A stretch of DNA of 48,843 nucleotides from Candidatus Bathyarchaeota archaeon (GCA_005883085.1 VBAY01000106.1:1-48843), one strand, 5' to 3'; counted from the stretch's first letter, positions 41,931 through 48,843 are shown. Numbers and translations are program-made. The notes: generated by a model not told the origin, from the letters alone.

Positions 41931-42674
41931 CTAGCGCTTCCTCTGCAACCGGTGCGCCTTTACATACTCATCGACATGCGAGCGGCTTCGGAACGCCCCT
42001 CCTTTCGACATGCCCAACAGAAGCTTGTAACTGGCAGGAGCCAATTGTCTCTTGTCTCTCAAGAACCGGAGATGTCGTCGGATCGCTCTGATCTTCAACA
42101 CCCAAGCTTCCTTGCCAGGATTCTGCCCGCCCTTGCGGCTGCCAGCTTTCTTTCGTCGGCCGGATTTCAATCGGTGGCGTCCTCTGCTAACCCCTTTCTT
42201 CTGAAGCAGACGAATCCTTCCGCTGTCGATAAGCGACTTGACCTCCTGACGAGTAATGGCAGACTCGACCCTGGTTGTCTCTTCCGGGTCTATCCAGATC
42301 GGCTCTTCCGATGTAACGGGTCTCTCTTCTTCCTTTCCTGGGTTGGCGATGTGGAGGCTCCGTTGGCGTAGCTCGTTAAGCAATGCTAGTCTTTTTCTCT
42401 CTCCGACCCGGGCGGAGATTCTAACAATGTGGACCTTCGGGTCCAGTCCTTCAAGCTCTGACAATCTATGAATGAGACGTTCCTGTAGGCCTTGCGGGTG
42501 CAGACCTCTCGTCGCCGCCGCGGTCCCGTATCCCACCTTGACTTTTGCGGGCCAGCCCGCTTCTTCCTTTCTCATCTTGCTGGTTACGCCACGGGCTCGC
42601 CTCCACGCGGGCTTGACGCGTTTGTACCGCCAGCTTTCTTGCCGGTTGAACGCGGGCTTGCTGTTGTTCGCCAT
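41931..42674 (-). CDS. eL32-eL19 fusion ribosomal protein
   Basis: 247 residues in one frame. Residues ~5-112 are eL32 (KPAFNRQESWRYKRVKPAWR, VGYGTAAATRGLHPQGLQER, ending LLNELRQRSLHIANPG). Residues ~125-247 are eL19 (IWIDPEETTRVESAITRQEV, HRLKSGRRKKAGSRKGGQNP, IRAIRRHLRFLRDKRQLAPA, ending VDEYVKAHRLQRKR). A linker of ~12 residues (KEEERPVTSEEP) replaces the eL19 N-terminal helix of about 20-25 residues that normally precedes WIDPE. No stop or start is seen between. Normally eL32 and eL19 are adjacent separate genes in exactly this order. Confidence 0.9.
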   Translation of the reverse strand: MANNSKPAFNRQESWRYKRVKPAWRRARGVTSKMRKEEAGWPAKVKVGYGTAAATRGLHPQGLQERLIHRLSELEGLDPKVHIVRISARVGERKRLALLNELRQRSLHIANPGKEEERPVTSEEPIWIDPEETTRVESAITRQEVKSLIDSGRIRLLQKKGVSRGRHRLKSGRRKKAGSRKGGQNPGKEAWVLKIRAIRRHLRFLRDKRQLAPASYKLLLGMSKGGAFRSRSHVDEYVKAHRLQRKR

Positions 42675-42675
42675 T

Positions 42676-43254
42676 CTACTTCACTTTCGACGGTCCGGCG
42701 GGCGTCTCTAGGCTGGTCTTTGTGTCAATGTAAATGCCGTCTAGGAAGACGCGGAGATCTTTCTTCTTGATCTTTGTCGAGTTCTGTATGTTGGCTGCGG
42801 TCTGGCTTACGGCTTTGATGTCTATTCCCTCAACCGTGATATCGTCGCCTTTCACAGCAACTTTCACCCCGTCAAGTATCTGGGCGGACCGGGGTGTTTT
42901 CTCGCCGGTAAAGTTCTCGACCTTGAGCGCCTTTGCCTTTTCGTCGACCTTTACGGTGACCGGGAAGTGAGCATACACGGTTCTGAGATTGTACCTGTAG
43001 CCCTTTGTCACTCCTCTGATCATGTTTCGCACATGCGCTGCCGCTGTTCCCAGCATTCCGATCTCTCGCTTGCGAGGCCAGGTGACTGAGACCTGGACTT
43101 CTCGACCGGTCTGGGTGATCGTTACGGGTAGGTGAGATAGATCTTCTTGGAGGGCTCCGAGCGGGCCTTTGACCTTGACGGTCTTCCCTTCAACTCCTAC
43201 TGTGACGCCGTCTGGAACTTGAATCGTGCGTTGGAGGGTTTCGAAGCGTGCCAT
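42676..43254 (-). CDS. rpl6: Ribosomal protein uL6
   Basis: 192 residues from ATG 43254; AGGTGG 7 nt upstream supports it over GTG 43263. MARFETLQRTIQVPDGVTVG opens the first repeat, VEGKTVKVKGPLGALQEDLS follows, and AAHVRNMIRGVTKGYRYNLR links to the second repeat (TVEGIDIKAVSQTAANIQ). The usual C-terminal helix and DGIYID end are present. Confidence 0.97.
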   Translation of the reverse strand: MARFETLQRTIQVPDGVTVGVEGKTVKVKGPLGALQEDLSHLPVTITQTGREVQVSVTWPRKREIGMLGTAAAHVRNMIRGVTKGYRYNLRTVYAHFPVTVKVDEKAKALKVENFTGEKTPRSAQILDGVKVAVKGDDITVEGIDIKAVSQTAANIQNSTKIKKKDLRVFLDGIYIDTKTSLETPAGPSKVK

Positions 43255-43263
43255 GCTGTCCAC

Positions 43264-43647
43264 CTAGTAAACGTAGCCCAAGAGCAGGCCGCCTGACGCC
43301 ATCTCTTTCGCTTCCTTGTGCGCGACAACGCCCTTCGGCGTTGTTACGATGAGTATTCCGACATCTCTGGAGGGAAGGAACCGCTTACCCCATTTCTCGA
43401 ATTCTGGTACGGTTGAGGAGAATCTGGGCCTTACGCTACCGCAGTTGTTGACCCTGCCTAGGAGTTGGATCTTGAACTTTCCGCCTCGGCCGTCGTCAAC
43501 AAACTCGAACTCGCCTACGTAGCCGTATTTTTGCATCACTCGAAGAACTTGTCCCATGAGCTTCGAGGCGGGATAGACGATGCAGTCGTGTTTGTGCCTC
43601 CGCTCGTTGTTGAGTATGGCTGAGAACATGTTTGAGATTGGTTCCAT
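43264..43647 (-). CDS. rps8: Ribosomal protein uS8
   Basis: 127 residues. NMFSAILNNERRHKHDCIVY starts the protein, ASKLMGQVLRVMQKYGYVGE and GRVNNCGSVRPRFSSTVPEF are in the core, and ILIVTTPKGVVAHKEAKEMA with a short tail forms the C-terminal rRNA-binding part. It starts 7 nt after the uS14 stop and ends directly before the uL6 start region. Confidence 0.97.
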   Translation of the reverse strand: MEPISNMFSAILNNERRHKHDCIVYPASKLMGQVLRVMQKYGYVGEFEFVDDGRGGKFKIQLLGRVNNCGSVRPRFSSTVPEFEKWGKRFLPSRDVGILIVTTPKGVVAHKEAKEMASGGLLLGYVY

Positions 43648-43654
43648 GGTGTGA

Positions 43655-43819
43655 TCACATGTACTTTTTGAATCCGAGGCCTACGGCGACTTCTCTAAAG
43701 CACTGTCTGCAGAAGTTCAGCCCGTACTTTCTAACTATAGGTCCATACTGGCCGCAACGTTTGCACGGTCTAGCCCCTTTTCCGTATTTTCGCACTTTCC
43801 TCGGTTTTATCTTCGCCAT
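43655..43819 (-). CDS. rps14: Ribosomal protein uS14 (zinc form)
   Basis: 54 residues, ATG 43819 to TGA 43655-43657; too short for usual open-frame filters. MAKIKPRKVRKYGKGARPCK opens it, and CKRCGQYGPIVRKYGLNFCRQCF gives the CxxC...CxxC zinc site, followed by REVAVGLGFKKYM. It is in the canonical position between uL5 and uS8. Confidence 0.97.
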   Translation of the reverse strand: MAKIKPRKVRKYGKGARPCKRCGQYGPIVRKYGLNFCRQCFREVAVGLGFKKYM

Positions 43820-43826
43820 CTGGTTG

Positions 43827-44363
43827 TCAGCTTCCTACCTGTGTTCTGAAGTTTTCCTGGATGAACTGGATAGCATCCTTCTTCGAGACATAGTGATGCT
43901 TCCCGATCTTCGCGGGACGTATAGAGCGACGTCTCAACCGGTATCCAGGCCGTTCGAGAGTAACGTGGACGGTGGCGCCGAAGATGCCTAGCTCTGGAAC
44001 ATACCTGGTACCGGGTATTTCGATATGTTCTTTGATTCCGAAGGAAAAATTACCATAGTCGTCGAAGCAGGATTCGTTTACCTTGTTCGAGACCGCGTCT
44101 AAGGCGCGGGTTAGGAATTGGCTCGCATCTTCGCGCCGAAGGGTAACCACCGTGGCTATCGGTTCGCCTTTGCGGATTCCCCAGTCCTTGATCGCCTTCT
44201 TGGCAAGCTTGGTAGTCGGGGTCTTGTTGGTCAGCTGGTTGAGCACCTTCTTAGCCTTCTCCAAGGGCTCGCCTGATTTCCCAGTTGCAATGTTGATCGT
44301 GACTTTCTCGATCCTTATGTTCAACAACGGATTTGTCTTGGCTACGGTCTCAGTTGTTTGCAA
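43827..44363 (-). CDS. rpl5: Ribosomal protein uL5
   Basis: 178 residues. NPLLNIRIEKVTINIATGKS begins the fold, LNQLTNKTPTTKLAKKAIKD contacts 5S rRNA, and ELGIFGATVHVTLERPGYRL is the archaeal C-terminal core. The C-terminal SKKDAIQFIQENFRTQ is the extra archaeal helix. ATG 44363, 5 nt after eS4. Confidence 0.97.
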   Translation of the reverse strand: MQTTETVAKTNPLLNIRIEKVTINIATGKSGEPLEKAKKVLNQLTNKTPTTKLAKKAIKDWGIRKGEPIATVVTLRREDASQFLTRALDAVSNKVNESCFDDYGNFSFGIKEHIEIPGTRYVPELGIFGATVHVTLERPGYRLRRRSIRPAKIGKHHYVSKKDAIQFIQENFRTQVGS

Positions 44364-44368
44364 TGTAA

Positions 44369-45112
44369 TTACTTCTCCAACGTCACCAGCGGCTGGTCAG
44401 TTCCGACAGGTATCACATATTCGGCAGGGGTTTCGAAGCTCTCAGCGCCTGTTTCGATTCTCACTATTTTCCGGCGCGCGTACGTCCCGGGAGTGATGGA
44501 GCTGATTTTTCCATAGTATCCTTGGTTTCTTCCGTCGATGACGAGTCCGAGAGCTCCGACTTGGAAGGGAACGTACTTTACTATTTTTTGTGCTGGGAAG
44601 CTCAGCTGGATTGCGCCTCCGACTGCGAGTTCCTCGCCGCCGGGCCTTGTGTCTTTTGCCGCACTGAGCAAGGTTCTTCCATCGTGGAGACTGTACTGTA
44701 ATTTGCCGCCTGGAACGTTCTGTTTTCCAACTATCTTGCAGATCTTGTAAGCAGCCTCCTTATCCTGTGCGGGAGACAAGACGAGTCCCCTGTTCGGCTT
44801 CGGTAGGGCACGGTAGACTTGTGGGACGCCTTCGATCTGGACGATGTCCATCAGCCCGACGGGGAAGCGGCGATCGCGCCGGACGATGCCATCAACCTTG
44901 ACTTTGCCCGCGCTGATGATCCCGATTGCCTCCTTGGCGACATTTGCGAGCCCCAGAGATTCGCGGACGATTACGACTAGTGGTAGGCTCTTTTCGCGCG
45001 CGTGGGGTCCCGGTCTTGTCCTGGGAGCCCAGGTGTATTCTTTCCGGTGGATGGGCCAGAAGCCTGGCGAAGGCTCTCGTTTCAGCTGTCTCGGGCCGAA
45101 CTTTCTAGCCAT
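44369..45112 (-). CDS. rps4e: Ribosomal protein eS4
   Basis: 247 residues. The S4-type RNA-binding segment IGIISAGKVKVDGIVRRDRR follows the N-terminal ARKFGPRQLKREPSPGFWPI; the central domain has LHDGRTLLSAAKDTRPGGE, and the C-terminal KOW-like part contains IDGRNQGYYGKISSITPGTY. Archaeal/eukaryotic protein with no bacterial counterpart at this position. Confidence 0.97.
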   Translation of the reverse strand: MARKFGPRQLKREPSPGFWPIHRKEYTWAPRTRPGPHAREKSLPLVVIVRESLGLANVAKEAIGIISAGKVKVDGIVRRDRRFPVGLMDIVQIEGVPQVYRALPKPNRGLVLSPAQDKEAAYKICKIVGKQNVPGGKLQYSLHDGRTLLSAAKDTRPGGEELAVGGAIQLSFPAQKIVKYVPFQVGALGLVIDGRNQGYYGKISSITPGTYARRKIVRIETGAESFETPAEYVIPVGTDQPLVTLEK

Positions 45113-45115
45113 CTC

Positions 45116-45487
45116 TCATTCCTTCCTGGATTTTCCTCTCTCAGCCAATAAACCGCTCCGCCACTTGTCTGAAAGGTTGAGGTTGGTTATCCGGACCTTC
45201 GTTACGTGTATTGGCAGCTGGGACGAGACCCCGGCGGCTTTCTCTCGCGCCATCCCCTCAACAAAAATTCTGCCATTGGAATAGTCTACGCGCTGGACTT
45301 TCCCCTCGAGCCCTGAGAAGTCTCCTCTCATTACACGTACGCTGTCACCGGTTCGCACCGGAAGCCGTCGGACCTTGTGGTTCTTGGTGAGATCGTCTGA
45401 GAGCCGGGCAGCGAGCATCCGTCGTCGGCGGTGTTGTGGAGCGTTGAAGAACATCTTCCGTTGCTTGGACGGCTTAGAGGAAACCAT
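45116..45487 (-). CDS. rpl24: Ribosomal protein uL24 (archaeal)
   Basis: 123 residues. The archaeal N-terminal extension SSKPSKQRKMFFNAPQHRRR leads to the KOW motif RTGDSVRVMRGDFSGLEGKV, followed by HVTKVRITNLNLSDKWR. ATG 45487, 1 nt after the uL14 stop. Confidence 0.97.
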   Translation of the reverse strand: MVSSKPSKQRKMFFNAPQHRRRRMLAARLSDDLTKNHKVRRLPVRTGDSVRVMRGDFSGLEGKVQRVDYSNGRIFVEGMAREKAAGVSSQLPIHVTKVRITNLNLSDKWRSGLLAERGKSRKE

Positions 45488-45488
45488 T

Positions 45489-45926
45489 CTAGATCACCGT
45501 GCTCGCTAGGTTCGCGACTCGGGGCCATCGCTCCGCAGCCTCCTTCGCCACAGGTCCCCGGATCTCAGTGCCTTTGAGCTCTCCCTCAGGGGTCATTATG
45601 ACCGCAGCGTTGTCTTCGAAACTGAGACGTGTTCCATCAGGTCTTCGAATGGCTCTGGCCTGTCGTACGACGACGGCGGGAAAGACTTGTTTCCGAAGGC
45701 TGGGTGAGCCTTTCATGACTGTGATCATTACCATGTCTCCAACGCATGCCGCCGGGACACGTCGTAGTCGGCCGTGGTAGCCGCGGACGTTGATGAGCTT
45801 CAATTCCTTAGCGCCAGTGTTGTCGGCGCATGTCATCCGAGAGCCGACGGGCAGCCCACGTGCGACCTTTGGTCGGTATTCTATCATTCCCCGGGCGCTG
45901 ACCGCTCGGGTCTTTGGCGCGGGCAC
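45489..45926 (-). CDS. rpl14: Ribosomal protein uL14
   Basis: 145 residues from GTG 45926, whose G is shared with the TAG of uS17. MTCADNTGAKELKLINVRGY, MVMITVMKGSPSLRKQVFPA and VVVRQARAIRRPDGTRLSFE are the strongly conserved uL14 segments. Confidence 0.97.
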   Translation of the reverse strand: MPAPKTRAVSARGMIEYRPKVARGLPVGSRMTCADNTGAKELKLINVRGYHGRLRRVPAACVGDMVMITVMKGSPSLRKQVFPAVVVRQARAIRRPDGTRLSFEDNAAVIMTPEGELKGTEIRGPVAKEAAERWPRVANLASTVI

Positions 45927-46261
45927 TAGGCTGCGCCTCCTGTCTTCTCAACTACGACGAAGGTGACCTCTTTGCTTAGAGGCCTACATTCTGCAATTGT
46001 AACCTTGTCGCCTTCTGCCGCTGATATGCAGGGTGGGTTGTGGGCGAGGGTCTTGCTTCTCCGCCTCTCGTACCTGCTGTATTTCGTATAGTAGTGTAGG
46101 TATGCGCGTTCTACTGAGACGGTCTTGGGGGATCGCGAGCCAGCTACAGTTCCCTCGAAGACTCTTCCTCTGACCGAGAGGTGTCCGTGGAATGGGCAGA
46201 GGGGATCGTTACATCCTGTCTTCGGTGGTTTTACGTCTAGACCGGTGTTTCGGACTACCAT
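45926..46261 (-). CDS. rps17: Ribosomal protein uS17
   Basis: 111 residues. The archaeal N-terminus has CNDPLCPFHGHLSVRGRVFE with a Cys/His cluster that may bind zinc, then TVSVERAYLHYYTKYSRYER and ISAAEGDKVTIAECRPLSKE. ATG 46261 lies inside the end of the p29 gene (7-nt overlap). Confidence 0.96.
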   Translation of the reverse strand: MVVRNTGLDVKPPKTGCNDPLCPFHGHLSVRGRVFEGTVAGSRSPKTVSVERAYLHYYTKYSRYERRRSKTLAHNPPCISAAEGDKVTIAECRPLSKEVTFVVVEKTGGAA

Positions 46262-46530
46262 TTCCGCAACCCTTTCTTCACTCTATCCTCAGGCCGGAAT
46301 CGCAGGAGAGAGCCATCGACTTCGACATTTTCGGTCGGCAGCTCTGCTCGGAAGGTTGTCTTTTGTTTCTGGACCTGTCGGAGTTTTGCGTTGGCTTCTA
46401 TCGTGAACGTGTTCATGGTCTCGTCTCGGACAATACCTTCCAGTCCTTGGAGAGTAGGGTCGGTGGATTTTGATACTTTGACCTTGAGTCCGATCCACTC
46501 GTGGGCGGTGATATTCTGCGCGGTGATCAT
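46255..46530 (-). CDS. rnp1: RNase P protein subunit p29 (Rnp1/Rpp29/Pop4)
   Basis: 91 residues. HEWIGLKVKVSKSTDPTLQG, LEGIVRDETMNTFTIEANAK and LRFRPEDRVKKGLRKW are the Sm-like fold of archaeal Rpp29, which works with Rpp21 on the specificity domain of RNase P RNA. It is usually present between uL29 and uS17 in archaea, as here. The stop overlaps the uS17 start by 7 nt. Confidence 0.95.
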   Translation of the reverse strand: MITAQNITAHEWIGLKVKVSKSTDPTLQGLEGIVRDETMNTFTIEANAKLRQVQKQKTTFRAELPTENVEVDGSLLRFRPEDRVKKGLRKW

Positions 46531-46534
46531 GGGC

Positions 46535-46753
46535 CTAAGCCGACTCCGGTGTTGTTTTCGTAGGTGAGTTGTCTACTGTCAACAAGCGGGCAATTGTCTT
46601 GCGGAGCTCCCGTATACGCGCCGGATTCTCCACTGTTCCACCCGACTTTACAGATGTTCGAATGCTAGTCAGTTCCGCTCGCAGTTCTGTTACCTTCTTC
46701 CGTCGCTCCTCAGGAAGCATCTGGTTGAGCTCACGCTTTCTAAGAATCGCCAG
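46535..46753 (-). CDS. rpl29: Ribosomal protein uL29, likely CUG start
   Basis: 72 residues if started at CTG 46753, giving MAILRKRELNQMLPEERRKK, the normal uL29 beginning, with AAGGAGG 9 nt upstream (46763-46769). The frame has an ATG 54 nt further upstream but that adds a non-homologous Arg/Trp-rich segment inside uS3. No GTG or TTG sits near. ELRAELTSIRTSVKSGGTVE and NPARIRELRKTIARLL complete the helical hairpin. It overlaps the 3' end of uS3 by 14 nt. Confidence 0.93.
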   Translation of the reverse strand: MAILRKRELNQMLPEERRKKVTELRAELTSIRTSVKSGGTVENPARIRELRKTIARLLTVDNSPTKTTPESA

Positions 46754-47483
46754 TTTCCACTTCCTCCTTATCCTCCACGACAACCGCAACATCCCCGGCT
46801 GTGGTCTCAACCTCGACCACGGCCTCAGGCGCGGACACTGGTTCAACTTCCTTCGCTGGTGCGGCCGGTTGGCGGGCGGTCTCTGCAGGCGGGGTTAGCA
46901 TGATCGGCTTGTCAATGTAATCGATCTGCGGTGGTAGAATGCGAACGTTGATCCCGAACAGGCCCTGTTTCAGCTGAACATCAGCCACCGCGGTCTTCAC
47001 GCTCTTTAACACTGGATCTCCAACCCGAGGGAGGTAGCCGGCCTTGAACTTCTCGAATCGTGATCGCTCTGTCGTAAGTTTTCCTCTTATGGTGATTTCG
47101 ACGCCGAGGGCTTGCGACTCCATTACTCTCTGAATTGCCCAGTACGCGGCTCGGCGGAAGTGGACGCCTCGCTGGAGGGCCTGAGAAACCTGGGACGCGA
47201 CAACCTTCGGGTCTTGCTCAGGAACCTCGATGTTAGCAACCGAAAGCTGGGGATTTTCAATATGGAATTTGTCCTCCAAAACCTTCGTTAGATCTCGAAT
47301 GCTCTGGCCCCTTCGGCCAATGACCATTCCAGGTTTGGCGGCGTAGATGACGACTCTTGTGCCTACGGGGCTTTTTGTGAGCTCTACGTGGCTGTATCCT
47401 GCGCGTTTCAGTTCTAGTGCGAGGTGCTCGTCGATTTCGAGGCGTCGAGAAACGTCTTTGACAAAATATTTGGTAACTGACAA
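46740..47483 (-). CDS. rps3: Ribosomal protein uS3
   Basis: 247 residues from TTG 47483, which gives MSVTKYFVKDVSRRLEIDEH at the usual N-terminus. The KH domain has KPGMVIGRRGQSIRDLTKVL; the C-terminal S3 domain has AAYWAIQRVMESQALGVEIT and GDPVLKSVKTAVADVQLKQG. A long acidic tail (residues ~205-247, VEVETTAGDVAVVVEDKEEV) extends beyond the core, as in several archaea. It follows the uL22 stop by 4 nt. Confidence 0.96.
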   Translation of the reverse strand: MSVTKYFVKDVSRRLEIDEHLALELKRAGYSHVELTKSPVGTRVVIYAAKPGMVIGRRGQSIRDLTKVLEDKFHIENPQLSVANIEVPEQDPKVVASQVSQALQRGVHFRRAAYWAIQRVMESQALGVEITIRGKLTTERSRFEKFKAGYLPRVGDPVLKSVKTAVADVQLKQGLFGINVRILPPQIDYIDKPIMLTPPAETARQPAAPAKEVEPVSAPEAVVEVETTAGDVAVVVEDKEEVETGDS

Positions 47484-47487
47484 AGAA

Positions 47488-47955
47488 TTATTCCAGCTCG
47501 TAGCCGACAAGTTCGATATGCGTCATAGTTCCCTGCAAAAGATCGGATCGACCAAAGGCTCTCGGATTCCTCTTCGGAATCTTGGTCCCGCGCTGCGCGG
47601 CGGCATGAATGATCTTGAGCCTTTCCGTGTCGAGATTACGATACTCAGCGTTTGCTTCCAATTCCTCTAGAAGCTTGAAGAGTCTGCCAGCGGCTTTCTG
47701 TGGAAAACGGCCCGCATAGAAATGCTCGTTGAGCTGTCGCCGATGCGGGACTTCCTTGTGAAACCGGCGATAGGCGACCGCCTGTTTGAGTTCGATAACG
47801 CGTTCGAGAAGCCTCTTTGCATCAGGGAGTTTCATTCCCCTGATCGTGCGACATAGTTCCACGGATGCTTTTGGAGATATGCGGAGTTCGCGGCCAGAAC
47901 ACTTTACAGTACGGTCTGGGTCGAGGCCCGTAACTGAGTATCCTCGTTCTGGCAT
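47488..47955 (-). CDS. rpl22: Ribosomal protein uL22
   Basis: 155 residues from ATG 47955. SPKASVELCRTIRGMKLPDA, KRLLERVIELKQAVAYRRFH and NLDTERLKIIHAAAQRGTKI are archaeal uL22. It is the first gene of the cluster here; the usual upstream uS19, uL2, uL23, uL4 and uL3 are absent. A TATA-like gtttttagcat lies about 50 nt upstream of the ATG on the same strand (plus coordinates about 47995-48005), a likely promoter for the whole run. Confidence 0.96.
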   Translation of the reverse strand: MPERGYSVTGLDPDRTVKCSGRELRISPKASVELCRTIRGMKLPDAKRLLERVIELKQAVAYRRFHKEVPHRRQLNEHFYAGRFPQKAAGRLFKLLEELEANAEYRNLDTERLKIIHAAAQRGTKIPKRNPRAFGRSDLLQGTMTHIELVGYELE

Positions 47956-48353
47956 CGCGTTTTCACCGGAAGCTTCGAGGAGCCCCAGTCCTTATGCTAA
48001 AAACCCTTTGGGGAACCATTCTTTTTCCAGAAAGGCTAGTTGTCAGGTGTGGATAGTGAACGTGCCCATCGCGTCGGGGCATGGCCGACGGGCCGCAGTT
48101 TTTCGATATCCGCCTGATCCAATAGAAGTCAGCATCATAAGCGAGACGTTTAGGATTCTCAAGCTCGATCATGATCCAAACCGATTATGGAAGATAACAG
48201 GTCCCTCGCTGGCTTCGCTCCGCAGAGAGAAACATTGGGAAAAATCGCCCATTGTCAGCCCCAATCTCGATTCTAGAAGGCCTCCCCTTATTTGCATAGC
48301 AAATCGTTCTTGACGCCTCGACAAAACACGATCCGATCCAAGCATGGTCTATG
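47956..48353. other. Divergent intergenic region, no convincing gene
   Basis: About 400 nt upstream of uL22 holding its probable promoter. A plus-strand frame (from 47786, or GTG about 48056) runs to 48313 with mixed composition and no domain; I would not call it a gene. No tRNA-like structure was seen. Confidence 0.4.
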
Positions 48354-48580
48354 CCCTGAATCGCCTGTCTCGCCCATAATCACCGCCAGATAGCAGATTT
48401 TCTCAAGCAATAGGGGGGGTCTTGCACAGCACACCTCGCGACGCAAGAGTGGTTGAGGGGAACACTCCGGACCAACAAATCGTTCGTGACAATAGAGGTG
48501 TACTGAAATGACTCAAGAATGGCACTGAATCCACGGAAACGACCGGTGGTGTAACCTGTGGATTCGCCACCGGGTTACTG
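48354..48580 (+). ncRNA. Candidate structured RNA, copy B, upstream of a KaiC-like gene
   Basis: CCCTGAATCGC at 48354-48364, a weak TATA-like ccataatca at 48374-48382, a G-run 48413-48419 and the core AGCACACCTCGCGACGCAAG continuing to GTGGT (48428-48453) mirror copy A at 4266-4367. Later, 48527-48578 contains three sets of complementary segments in interleaved order, which allow alternative hairpins. Either a free RNA, or the 5' leader of the KaiC-like gene that starts at 48623. Function unknown. Confidence 0.45.
48527..48578 (+). promoter_or_regulatory. Interleaved complementary segments, possible RNA switch
   Basis: GAATCCAC (48527-48534) pairs with GTGGATTC (48558-48565); CCGGTGG (48543-48549) with CCACCGG (48567-48573); GTAACC (48551-48556) with GGTTAC (48573-48578). 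The order a-b-c-a'-b'-c' prevents all three from nesting. One alternative is a long hairpin of GTAACC/GGTTAC enclosing GTGG-attcg-CCAC. Confidence 0.45.
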
Positions 48581-48622
48581 TAGCCTTATGGTAGCTTCTA
48601 GCCGCCCTAGCCTTGGTCCATT

Positions 48623-48843
48623 ATGGAAACTGCGATCGAAAGGGTCCATACTGGGATCCCAGGCCTGGACCACGTTCTCGAAGGCGGCTTCCCCAAAGGC
48701 GCCCGAGTCCTCCTAGCAGGAGGAGCGGGCTGCGGGAAGACAATATGCTGCGGACAATACCTCTACAAAGGAGCCACAAAGTTCGGCGAACCAGGAGTCT
48801 ACGTCAGCACCGAAGAACCACCCTCCGAGTTCAAGGCGAACAT
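48623..48843 (+). CDS. KaiC/RadA-like RecA-fold ATPase, N-terminal part (runs off the window)
   Basis: ATG 48623 opens a frame through the right edge (73 codons visible). TGIPGLDHVLEGGFPKGARV is followed by the Walker A motif GGAGCGKT and by VYVSTEEPPSEFK, the pattern of archaeal KaiC-domain ATPases, which differ from RadA by the TEEP motif. Such proteins are widespread in archaea and act in signalling or in regulation of motility and gene expression; the exact role cannot be read from a fragment. A TATA-like ccttatggta lies ~35 nt upstream. Confidence 0.9.
   Translation, partial: METAIERVHTGIPGLDHVLEGGFPKGARVLLAGGAGCGKTICCGQYLYKGATKFGEPGVYVSTEEPPSEFKAN

Noticed and set aside
47786..48313. 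175-residue plus-strand frame overlapping uL22
   Set aside because: First half is antisense to uL22; the second half has no domain, ribosome site or membrane segment.

Overview
The window is archaeal. Its ribosomal protein cluster contains the archaeal/eukaryotic-type proteins eS4, eL19 and eL32 and the RNase P subunit p29. Candidate promoters are TATA-like boxes about 25-35 nt before starts, and TTG/GTG starts are common. Many envelope proteins are N-terminally anchored and Ser/Thr/Asn-rich. No rRNA, tRNA, CRISPR array or recognisable transposase was found. A mesophilic member of the TACK group (Bathyarchaeia or Nitrososphaeria-like) fits best. That placement is inference from gene content and order, not a computed phylogeny.

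Layout. 1-21,134 is a mixed accessory region. It holds a frameshifted GYD-domain gene, a UDP-sugar 6-dehydrogenase, three paralogous two-helix membrane proteins (4,478; 5,631; 20,646), and a very large secreted phosphoesterase with PKD repeats split by one frameshift. It also has two zinc-ribbon membrane proteins, a deazaflavin-type split-barrel protein, a DedA transporter, two ribbon-helix-helix regulators, a large GT-C-like membrane protein, an NAD-sugar epimerase and a DUF457 membrane hydrolase.

21,145-39,460 is a surface-glycan biosynthesis island, mostly on the minus strand. It encodes NAD-dependent epimerases, UDP-GlcNAc 2-epimerase, a methyltransferase, two GT4 and four GT2 glycosyltransferases (one of the latter a pseudogene), a GT-C-like membrane protein and a complete dTDP-rhamnose set (RmlA, RmlB, RmlC-like, RmlD). 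Several genes overlap by ATGA or TAATG junctions, so they are probably one translationally coupled unit. Activated sugars made here (UDP-ManNAc, uronic acids, dTDP-rhamnose) would feed the glycosyltransferases that decorate S-layer proteins or lipids.

39,582-47,955 is an Hsp20 chaperone gene followed, reading backwards, by a compact ribosomal cluster in transcription order uL22-uS3-uL29-p29-uS17-uL14-uL24-eS4-uL5-uS14-uS8-uL6-(eL32::eL19)-uL18-uS5-uL30. It is cut at both ends: no uS19/uL2 side upstream, no uL15/SecY downstream. It contains an in-frame eL32-eL19 fusion.

47,956-48,843 is a long intergenic region with a candidate structured RNA that resembles a second copy at 4.3 kb, then the start of a KaiC/RadA-like ATPase gene.

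Recurrent oddities: at least three genes are broken by one-base changes in short G/C runs, two genes appear to start with AUA, and one ribosomal gene appears to start with CUG. Some of this may be assembly error; the fusion and the RNA pair cannot be explained that way.
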